Assembly: GCA_022606425.2 (NCBI GenBank)
Contig: JAHDVF020000883.1
Location: 124,001 to 188,000 of the forward strand
Length of the DNA stretch: 64,000 nt
Direction: 5' to 3'
DNA from: Lepidostoma basale
Lineage: Eukaryota; Arthropoda; Insecta; Trichoptera; Lepidostomatidae
In this document: positions 1 through 12,000 of the stretch, piece by piece
How the letters are laid out: each line of letters opens with the position of its first letter
Position numbering within the stretch: position 1 is the first letter of the stretch
The notes under the pieces: model-generated
Database searches by the model: none
Seen by the model: the letters and a program-made list of their open reading frames with translations, nothing else
What the model was told of the DNA's origin: nothing
Program-made: the position numbers and the translations under genes

Positions 1-99
1 GATGAAGTCCACCAGGGTGGGCTCCGGCTCCCCGATGTACTCTATGATCTTCTTGTTGATCCACGGCCGGATTTTCTTCTCCATCAAAGGAACGTCAAT
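1..99 (-). CDS. RBM25: RBM25 exon 20, PWI core, cut by window edge
   Basis: Acceptor CTTGTAG at 100. It reads IDVPLMEKKIRPWINKKI then IEYIGEPEPTLVDFI; the PWI signature is intact. About 60-70 further residues and the stop lie beyond the left edge. Confidence 0.95.
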   Translation of the reverse strand, partial: MDVPLMEKKIRPWINKKIIEYIGEPEPTLVDFI

Positions 100-3000
100 C
101 TACAAGGGGGCATATTTCGTAAGACTACTGCATGTAAATATGTGATAGAGAATTAACCTGTATATTGCAGCCGGCTACATTTGCAGATCATATTTTAATG
201 TATATTAGTTTCTTACTACTAAATTGTATGCAGTATTACGATGAACTGGGATTCTAACAATGCGCTAATGGCGGGATAGCCTTTCACATTGTGTTAAAAA
301 GATTTTCTGCTTAATGCTTAATAAACATAAATCTCCATAGATGGCGTTAGTATGTAGATTATATGAAGACTACAGGGGAAAAACAAGGAATGTCAGTTAA
401 AATTCAAAATAAATGTAATAATGCCATCTAGCGGCATTTGTACGTATCTATCCACAGTAAAATTTTCATATTCAAAAATCATGTGTGTCATCGACTATGG
501 CCAGATAATCGATTGCTAATTGCTAAGAAATGTATGGACTTTGATTAGCTTTATTCTCAATTTATTCAAATTAACCTTCTACTGACGTTCCTTGTTTTTC
601 CCCTGTAGTCTTCATATATAGATATAGAGATTAACATATGTAATCAAAATCTTCATAGATGGCGCATTGAAACTGACATGTGAAATCTGGTGTAGGACTT
701 TAGCATATATACAACTTCCAAAAATTTGTCAGACATGGTCATAAGAAAGGTGGAATGGGGAATGTTGTAATTACATAAAGCGTGCGCTTAACCCAACCAA
801 TGACAGGTCATAAGTCCTGTAAACACCTTGATCAACCATATTCAGTTTCCAATTTGCATCTCCGTCTCTATTGAGATACAATTAAATCATGGGATTATCT
901 GTTTTGAGCTGTAAATGTCGCCATACTTTGTGTTTTTATGATGCTTTATTTCTCTTTTTCTTTTTTATATACTTTGTATATACAACACTTATATTAAAAA
1001 AATAAAATAACATAGACATGTTTGGGACAAGCAGTCCTTCTTCAGTGATACATATTATAAAGATACATATTTAAAATATTATAAAATTGTTAAATATTAC
1101 AATGTAAACAATTTTATAATATTTTAAATATGTATCTTTATAATATGTATCACTGAAGAAGGACTGCTTGTCCCAAACATGTCTATGTAATTTTAATTTT
1201 TTAATATAAGTGTTGTATATACAAAGTATATAAAAAAGAAAAAGAGAAATAAAGAATTTTTAATTATTTATTTTCATTTATTACAATGAACTTCTAGCAG
1301 CGAATTTCAATTAACAACATTTATTTTTTGATCATGTTTAAACGGAGTAAATGAATTAAAGAATATTATCTGAAGAAGGTATAATAATAACCTGCGTGCA
1401 ATCCAGCTTAAAGGCGAAGAGTGCGTCCTTCTGGGTGGGTATCTTGTCGATGAGGGACTTGACCTGGCGCCGCTTCTCCTCCTGACTCCGCGCGCTCTCC
1501 CTCTCCCTCTCTCGCTCCCGATCCCTCTCCCTCTCGCGCTCCCGTTCCCGCTCGCGGTGCGCGGGGGCCGCCTGCGCTGCCTCTGCCTCCGGTTTCCCTG
1601 CGCAGCGCAAACAGACATTACAATTATCATCCTTTATTACCTCATCAAATAAATACGAGCTTTAATAGGTAGTAAGGCACTTTGAGAAATTATGAGTGAT
1701 CCAAAGAGTCGTGTTATAAAATAAGCCATATCAAGAGAAATTATGGCATTGCACTGAGGATGTTGGGCTTCAGGGATCCCAATATGTTCAGAGTCCTATA
1801 CAACTCATTGATTTCGGAGCAGACTCTAAAATGGTTCTGTGATATGGAGTCCTCACAAGGTTAGATATTGCGTTATGCTAGAGTGTTCAGAAAAAAATTC
1901 TGAAGCATCTTTACATGACGGAGTATGGTAGCTACCCGTGGCTCTATCCAATGATATTTCTTTTGTGTTGGGGATGTTGGAGGCCAAATCTCTGCAGCTT
2001 AGAAGAGACGAGTTAACCGGCCGCCAGAACCAATCAGAGGATGGAAGAGCAATCAGCCTGCTGAACACAATCTCTTTGGAGATCGACATCTTTCGTATTA
2101 GTAAAAGTATGTTCAGAAGACTAATACTCTTGACTTTAGAGAGTATCCTGTCTCATCTCTCATGCGTTCCTGGTATTTTACCTGTTTTCAAATAGATGCC
2201 TTAAACTTTAAATATGTTTATAATTTCTTTTGAAGAAATAAGCTGATTTGATTAGAAAGTCTCTGACGGAAATGATAAGGTGAGAGAAAAAACAAAGATC
2301 ATTGATATCATTCACCGCGTGGGCAATGGGCTGGTCACCTAGCCAGAAGCTCAGACGAAAAATAGCCAAGAAGACTGCTGATTTGGAGAACATGGACCGC
2401 AAAGAGAAAAACAGGGCGACCACAACTACAGTGGAAGGATGACCTAAACCGACACGTTAGCATAACTTAGACAGAGTGGCGTGGAAGCGAATTGAGGAGG
2501 CCTTTGTCCAGGAGTGGACAAGAATAGGCTGAAGAAGAAGGTGGTCAGATAGTTTAAATGGGTAGTCACCGGGGCGAGTGGGCTGGTCTCCGTAATCTAG
2601 TGGCACGAGGGGCCGGCGCCGGTGGTGGTGTGCAGCCTCGCCGCCGCCCTCCGAGTCCTCCTCCTCGGTGTTGAACACATCCCGCACGTCCAGTTTGCGC
2701 CGCTTGTTCTTGCCGTCAGCTAGAATGATATTATCCAATCTTATATTATATTTTCTTTTTTATATACTTTGTATACAACACTTAAGTTTTAAAAAATTTA
2801 AATTAAATATCAGATAAAATAATATATATTTATAATTTTACCCATGATTTATAATTTTATAAATTATTTTATAATTTTTCCCGAAATTTATAATTTTACT
2901 TATACAATTTTCATCATGTCTTATTACTTAAATTTCCCATAGTTAATAAATTTACCCGTAATTTATAATTTTACCAATAACTTATAATATTACCGATAAT

Positions 3001-6000
3001 TTTAAATTTTAACCACGATTTATAATTTTATCCACGATTCATTATTTTACTCATGATTTATATTTGTACCCAAAATGTATTATTTTACCCATGATTTATA
3101 TTTGTACCCATAATTTATAATTTTACCCATGAATTATATTTGTATCCATAATTTATAAATTTACCCATGATTTATACTAGTACCCTTTATTTATAAATTT
3201 ACCCATGATTTATATTTGTACCCATAATTGATAAATTTACCCAGGATTAATATTTGTACCCATAATTTATAATTTTACCCATGATTTATAAATATACCAA
3301 TAATTTATAATTTTACCCATGATTTATTTATGTACCCATAATTTATAATTTTACCCACGATTTATATTTAAACTTTCAATATTAAATTTTACCCATGATT
3401 TATAAATATACCAATAATTTATAATTTTACCCATGATTTATTTATGTACCCATAATTTATAATTTTACCCACGATTTATATTTAAACTTTCAATATTAAA
3501 TTTTACCCATGATTTATAATTGTACCCATGTTTTACAATTTTACACATGATTTGCAAAATTTAACAATGATTTCAAAAGATCCATGGACCTTACCGGTCT
3601 GGTTGGCAGGTGAGGAGTTGGAGTTGGCATTGTGCGTCAAAACACCGTAGTGGTGATGATGCTTAATGTTCATGGAGATGGATATGGGGGAGTTGCTAGC
3701 TGACACCTCCTGCAAACATAAAAAACATATATTCTCGCTGTCACTCTCTGAAGATGAAGTCAATAAAATAGTTAAAGTCACGTCTGAAGATTTAGATAAT
3801 AGGAGTGATGTGATAGTGACCTGGGGCGTGCTGGGGCGGGGGATCTCGTGGGGCGGGGGAGGAGTGAGGGAGCGCCCGTCCTCTGGCTTCATCCGAGACG
3901 ACCGCATACCATCCAGCGAAGGAGACCGGCTGTCGCCCATGTCCTGCAACCACAACATAACAGATTGAAACACATCGGAATAAAAAAATAAAAAAAACAT
4001 CTTGCCATTTCCCCGAAACGATAGATAGAGGAATTAGACTGCCATACTACTTTATCCTGACACATTTTTAGCTTCCTACACACTCATACAGCACTTCGAT
4101 TCTTCAGACTTCTAACATGGCCGACCTTTAAAATTTAGAACAAAACTGCATACTTAGTTATTTTTGTATTCTTTTGGTACTTAGTGCCGATTTTACTGCA
4201 ATGTAATATTTGGAACACGCACGCTGAGTGAATGGCACGACCACATTCGAAAGACGCGGTATGTTTTTGAATGAAATTTTATGTTTTTGTTTTTATAAAC
4301 ATCTAAGAGTGTTGACCCACTGTTTTCATATTGTAGAGAATAATCTGTTCTGTCTATATAGTCCAATAGATCATGCCATAATGCTATAATTTGTTATTTA
4401 ATTGCGTACATAGGTATTTGAAAAAATGTACCGCGTAGGGGTATGGATAAAACGGAGCAAATTAACGCGTGGAAAATGTTAAATTGGCCATGCCATGTTT
4501 TCCTCGACTCCATTTTTAACCATTCTTTATTCATTCATGCGCTCCATATGTCCAAACTAGCGCAGTGATTCTTTCATAATATTTTCTTAGGTCCTATATT
4601 CCCTCCTGATATCGGCAATTCAAATTCTATCACACACCATTATACCACACATGTCCAAGGGATGTCATCTCTACCGCATTTATTCTGCTCCAATTCTTCT
4701 TCTGCCAGTTCCATATTTATCTGTCAGTCATAAAATATTTAACCAATATCTATTAAATATTATATTGGGGTATTGAAAAAACATTTAAATTTCATTTTTT
4801 TTAAATCACGTAGATTAGTTCGCGAAACGCGTGCCAAAAAATCTAATGAAACCAATAGAAAATGGAAAAAAAAAATTTAATTAACTTAACAAATAAAACA
4901 AAACAAAAAAACTAAAAACTGTATGTAAATGATGATTGCAATTAATGACAAAAAGGGTTACAAATCGAGTCGAAAACCGAAAGACAGATGCTGAATGTCG
5001 GCCAATTATCACGTTGCGCGCCTTATACTGACTAATCACAACGTCGCTCGGCGACCAATCACGTTTCTATTGTGCCAAATCATTGTCAAGCACATAAAAT
5101 ATATTGAATATTTTCGACGTAAATTGCGGAAAAAAAAACACATAGAAGCGGATAAAAAATGTACTAAAATATATCTAGACTGAAAAAATTAAACGCAATT
5201 GGTGGGAAAATGTTAAATACGGGGACGAAGTCCAGGTTTCACTGTAAACATGTTTAAAATGATTAGATAGAGGTTGTGACTCACTTGTGTGGGGGGGGTG
5301 TCTGACCTAGGGGGCGTGGCGGGCGGTGGGGGAGGGGTACTGCCGCCATCTGACATCGCCGGGGTGCCCCCACCTCCTCCACCACTGTAACAAAAAAAAA
5401 AAACCATTATTCAATTAAATACAATATGCCTTTTCTACAAATATACATTTCACAATCTATTTACTGTTTCTTAAACAATGATATAAAACTCTATTTAAAT
5501 AATTAAGACAAATGAAAACATCTGTTTTATACAAGTTTTATTTTATTTTATGTGAATGACATGTCTTGTCTGTCTAAGGTATTATCAAATGTTTAATTTC
5601 TGAGGTATCTATACATGAGGGAGTATGGTAGTTATCCGTGGCTCTATCCCACGGCATTTCTTTTAGGAATGCTCGGAACCATTTCTTTACAGCTTCGAAG
5701 AGATGGGCATCTCATTACCCATTTCTTTAAATTAATCAGGGGATATTTCGAGAACTCGGCCGTGCTAGAGGGTGTTGGTCTTTTTGTCCCCGATAGATTT
5801 CTCCGACAGCGACAGCAGATTATTTTACCTACTGGCCAACAGAACCAATCTGCCTCTGGTGACACCGGTGGGAAGAGCAATTAGTCTGCTGAACGCGGTC
5901 TCCTCGGAGATCGACGTCTTTCATATTAGTGAAGGTACGTTCAGGAGATAAATACTCTTGACTTTAGAAAGTATCTTGTCTTCCTAATATCAAACCATCT

Positions 6001-9000
6001 CTAATGCGTTCCTGGTATTGTGTTGTATTTTTATAATGTTTGACCTGTACTCAATAGATGTCTTAAACATTTTGCTGCTTGTGATGTCTTTTGAGTTAAA
6101 AAACTGATTTGATTTGATTTGATAATGATAATGCCTTAGACAGGTGAAACATGCCATTCCCATAAATTATAATAAAACTTCTAGAAAACAGATGTTTTCA
6201 TTTGTAGTGATTATTTTACAATCACTGAGAAGAGTGTGCGGGTAAACAATGTATGATAGAATACATAATGTGGAAATAAAGAAGAAATTTTAAGCAGATG
6301 ATTGCGTCCTAAGATTAAAAAAAGGATCACTTTGATGGTCTGGACATATGGAACGAATGGATGATTAAAAAGGTGTACAAAAAGACGCCAAAGAAGGTTG
6401 ACCAAATCAAAAAAATCAACGAGCGTTCATGTTATGATGTACGAATGTAGAGGAAGCTTGAGAGATATTTTAGGATGGAGCAGTGTGGCGGTTCATCCTC
6501 TTTGCCTAAAACGGCGTGTTGATGGTGTTAGTTACAATAAAATAACAAGAATAAATAAATAAACAGATGGGTTTATGTTGGACATTCATAAACATAATTA
6601 TATTTTCTAGAATTAAAATTTTTACCACATCCTATATTCTCCATCCTTTTATCTAACTTCTTGCTATATTCCTCGGTATTATCATGAGATAATGTGTGGA
6701 TGGACGTACCCTGGAGTGGTGACCGAGAACCGGCCACAAAAGCCCGGGTAGATCACAAGCAAGATGGTCTGATGACATCAAACGGGTGGAGGAGACCAAT
6801 GGTACAGAGTGGCGAGGGATAGAGAGATGTGGAAGTCGGGAAGGGAGGCCTATGTATGACACTAGTAGCTGATGATGATGAAGAGTCTGTTATAAGAGTG
6901 GTGCAATTACCTGGAATCGGAGTCTATGGGCTCAGCGTGCGCAGGCAGCTCCCTGGTGGCCCTCTCCTGGAGATACCTCTCGTTGTGCTGCCGCTGCCTC
7001 TCCCGTGCCTGAAATTATCAACCCAGTTCAAAATATTTGACAAATGGTAAACTTTAATATTATATAACCTATAGTTCTGACCAAAACATTATGATACTTC
7101 AACATTATTTAATGTTTTAACCATTATCATTCATTTGTGGGATGCCAGCCGACATGGCTATATGTACGCCACAACTCAGTTGTCAGCTGGCGGCCGACAA
7201 GGTAAGACTTGCGCGCGCGGTGTATTTTCGCACGCAAAACTTGACACGTATCGTTGTTTCTTGTGATTATTCGTTAAAAAAACATTTAATTTCACTTTTT
7301 AATAAGATTTTAACTGTTTTCCGTTTTTATTTTACTATAAAATAATCCTTGCAAATTCACATAACCTAAAATGGCGGGAACTTTGCGCGATACTTCATGC
7401 AGAGGAGCGATTAGAGTACAAGCCCCACTTCATTGCGAAACTGGACAAAGGTTCTAAAGACTGTACTGTGTGCAGTAACAGAAAGATTCCAGGGGGAAAA
7501 TGCGGGAAACAGTGTGGTTTTGTGAGACCTGTTCCAGAAAACCTGGTCTCCATCCTGGAGATTGTTTTAAAAAGTACCATACTATGCAAAACTATAAGTA
7601 GTCCCTAATGTTTTTTGTAAATTGCTTTTTATTTGAAGAATAAATCATTACAAATGAATTTTTAACGATTTTTGTTGTAACTACCTATCAATAAATTAAT
7701 ATTTTGACATTATTTAAATTAGAGTTGGCTGACAAACAATATCAAAAAATAATGGAGTGGTAAGGGTTAATTTGAAACACTGTTATTATACACACAGCTG
7801 TTTCGCCAAGCATAGGGTGAGAAAACAGCTGTCACAACAATAATCTCATATAAATTAATTGTGATACATTTAATAACAGGACATATGGAATGAATGGACG
7901 GCAGAAGAATGGTTAAAATGTTGTATACAAGCAGTGTGAGTGGCAGGAGAAGCCGTGGAAGACCAAGGAAAGCATGGCATGACCAAATTAATCAAATACT
8001 TAAAGGTGGCCACGTTCGAAGTCAGAAAATTTTACAAGCATGCGTGTTACGAAGTATGAATGTAGTGGAAGCTAGAGAGGTATGTCAAGAGAGCAGTCTG
8101 GCGGTCCATCCTCTCTGCCTACCCCTCCAGAAAAACGTCGCGATGGTTAATTAGTTAAAATAACAGTGTTTAAAAATTAAAAAAATGTAATAATATTGAA
8201 GTATCATAGTGTTTTGGCCAAAACAATGGATTATTATATGTTAAATAGCATTACAGCGGAAGCTAAAACAATATTAAGGGTATAGCTAGTACATTGGGTG
8301 GTGGTCTACGGGGACAGAATGCTTGGCTCCTGATCCATGAGACTTGAGTTCAAGCCTGGACACAACCGGATTCCTTCTTCATAATAATGAGATATTTTAT
8401 GCTTATATTGAAGATAAACTAACTAACTAACCATCACACTTCTCTCGCTTCCTCAACATTCATATATCGTGTCATGCACGCACATCAAACACACAGAAAA
8501 GTTTGCGGCTTTTGGCCAGAAACTTCTTTCTCAATGTGCGAAGTGTAAAAATTTTATCCATACATCCTCTGCCATTTTTAAAGGCACCTTGCACATCCCA
8601 AACTTTGTCACTTGTCATCTTTCTTACTCTTTAGACTTTACCACTCATAAGATTAACAGCTCTGTGGTTTTCACATTCCATACACGACCCTTTTCCTTTG
8701 TACAGAGGCATACATATTGGAAATTATATAGTAAATTCTAAGACCGTTGATTTAAATCCTTGGCTGATTGTCATGGCAGGTATGGCCATTTAATTGTGTG
8801 AGAGCCGTTACCTGATGGCGGGCCTCCTCCCTCTCCTTCATCCTCTGCTCCTCCTTCTCCCTCTGCAGGCTCTGCTCCAGGTTGACGTCGATGATGATAC
8901 GGGGCTTGTACAGCTCGTCTCTCTCCCTCTTGATCTGAAACAACCCCAGCACTTTATACTACACACTTGCTCTTTATAACGAAAAAGGATTAAAGGAGGA

Positions 9001-12000
9001 TATATGCCGTAGAAATTAATCTGCTGAACGCGGTCTCCTCGGAGATCGACGTCATTCGTATTAGTGAAGGTACGTTCAGAAGGCAAATACTCTTAATTCT
9101 GGAGAGTATCCTGTCTTCCTAATGTCGAACCATCTCTCATGTGTTTCTGGTAGTATACTATACACAATGCCTTAAAAATAAATTTTGTAATGTCTGTTGA
9201 TGAAATAAACTGATTTGATTTGATTTGAAATGAGATCACTACAAGAATGTGCAAAAAACAATGTATGATAGAAGGCGGACGAATGGGCGATAAATAAAAT
9301 TAAGAATAGGTTACGATGGTTTGGACATACGAAATGAATGGATGATGGAAGAATGGTTAAAAAGGTATATACAAGTAGTGTGAATGGAAAAAGAAGTCGA
9401 GAAAGGCCAAGTAAGACATGGCATGACCAAATTAATAAATTACTGAAAGGCGGTCATGTTCGAAGTAAGCACAAGCGTGTATGTTACGATGTGTGAATGT
9501 AGAAGAGGCGCGAGAGTTATGTCAGGATAGAACAGTAGGCGGTCCATCTGTCAAACTATATGTTGGCAGATATCACAAATGTTATCTGAAAAAAATTGCG
9601 ATATGCTCCTTTCTTCCCCATGTCCTCAGCTATGCACGATGCTATAACACTAGAGATAAATGAGCCACCTGATTACCTTCTCAAACTCCTCGTTGGGGTT
9701 CTCCAGCTCGGAGCTGAAGACCTTGTTCTTGAGCTCATCCAGTTCCGCCTTCTCCTTCTCTCGGTCCTTCAGGTCCGAGTCCGCCTCGCGCACGCGGTCC
9801 GCGAGGCGTCGCTGCAGCTCCTTGCCCCTGGAGGGAAAACGTAAATGGGGGGTATTGAAAAAAAACACGACATTTTTTATTTTAAATCATATAGATTAGT
9901 TCGCAAAACGCATGATACAAAATGAAACCGATATAGGGGTATTGAAAAAAACATTTAAATTTATTTATTTTTAAATCACGTATATTAGTTCGCAAAATGC
10001 GTGAACCGATGAAACCGAAGTAAAAAGAAAGAAAATATCCCAATTAACTTAAAAAATAATAACAAAAAACTTAAAATCCAAAACAAAAAACGTAAAAAAC
10101 AACAAAAAAGTTTAAACTATTTGTAAATGACGTGAAAAAACGTAAAAACTGTAGGTAAATGCCGATCGCGATTAATGTCAAAAAGAACGAAACGTTAAAA
10201 ATCGAGTCGAAAACCAAATGACAGAAGGAGAGATGTTAACCGGCGAAAATTGAAAAATGTCGGCCAATCACCACGTTGCGCGCCGTATACCGACCAATAA
10301 CAACGTCGCACGCCGACCAATCACGGTCAAAACAATGTGCCGACTGAAATTTCTAGCGCGCGTAACTCGCATATTTTGAATATTTTCGATGTAAATTGCG
10401 GGAAAAAAAAAACGCAAAATATGTACTAAAATATATCGGGACTGAAATAATAAAACGCTATTGGCGGGAAAACGTTAAATACGGGGACGTAAAATCCGGA
10501 TTTCACTTACATCCTTGTTCAAGAAACAATAACATTGTCTCGGAGGTACGCCAACAAATGGCTGGAACCACCACTGGTAGAGCCAGAACAGGAGTGGCAG
10601 CCCTAAAATAGTAACTAGATATGAATAAGATTGGTGCGTACTTGTAGTATTTAGGGTCGTCCCGCTCGTCATCGTAGTCCTCCAGGAACTCCTTGAGCTT
10701 CTTGGCCTCGCGCTCGCGGGCCTCCTCCTTGCAGCGCTCCTTCTCGCGGTCCCTCTCGTGCTCCTTGGCCTTGCGCCGCTCTCGGGTCTCCCAGTTCCGC
10801 AACCTGCACACACCACACGCTATGTTAGCCTCTTCATTTTCTTGTATACACCGGGTTCTTTTGAATCCCATTACTGTCAATTAAATTGATTCTCATGACA
10901 CGTGAGAGGTAGTTAATCTATCGCCGTTGTATTGTCACATGAATTCTACACTAGACCAAAGACCGTGATATCAAACCCGGAACCTTCAGTGTGGCAATCA
11001 CAGCTCTTGTCACTCTGCAACGAAGGTTGTTGTTTTGTAAACCTGATGAAGCTCCGGCGGAAGTGAAACCGGTCGGTTTGATAAAACAAAAGTAAAGTGG
11101 TGAAAAAACAAGCAGAGAAATGTTTTCAAATTATTAAAAATAAAAATAAATTCTCTCATTAATCTGACAACAAAAGATATATTTTTTTTAGATAAACTTA
11201 AACTGTTACACTGTGGATTTCCATAATGACGATTTTTTTATGATTTTTTTATGAATTAAAACACTATTTTTTTATTTTTTTCGGCATGTTTCGAAGGCTA
11301 TTTTACACCTTTATCATCGGGAGAACGATATAAACGAGTTTACATTTACAAAAGTGAAAAAAAGTGTTTTAATTCTTAAATCACCTAACCATAGTAGAAT
11401 AGTATTTTCTACACCCTATAGAAAGAGTTGGATATTCTATCCTACTTTCTGTATCAAAATTTGAATGGAAACTTGTAGAATGTTTTAATGAATGGATCAT
11501 GGTTGAAGAAAGTACTCACCGCTCCTGGTAGGAGGCTTCCTTCTCGCGGGCGCGCTTGTCCGCCCTCTTCCTCTCGCGGGCCTCCTCCTCCATCTCCTTC
11601 TCCCGGCGCGAGTCCTGCCGGGACGCCGCCCCGCCCCCTGATGCCTTCACGGCCACCTCCCGTTCCCTCTCCCTACACACGTTATTGGTTATTTTTCTTA
11701 TGACTTGTATTTTAAGTGCGCCGTTTTGTAAAATCAATTACTCCAAGGTCGCACTAGGAAATGACTGACCCAACAGTACAGTCTTTAGAAGTTTCTTAAA
11801 TGTAACATCGCTATCCTCACACTTAATACTAACATGGAGGCTATCCCACGCCAACGGACCCGCAACACTGAAAGCACGATCATAGAAACATGCTTTATTT
11901 GCTCTGACTGGAATTATTATGTTGTTTGGAATTGTTTCTACTGATCGGAGTGAATGTTGCCTTTCCGTTGGCATGGAAGTCACACAGAGGTCCGATATAT

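Noticed and set aside
2810..3570. A CRISPR-like repeat array
   Set aside because: Repeats are imperfect, AT-only and without unique spacers, in a eukaryotic intron.
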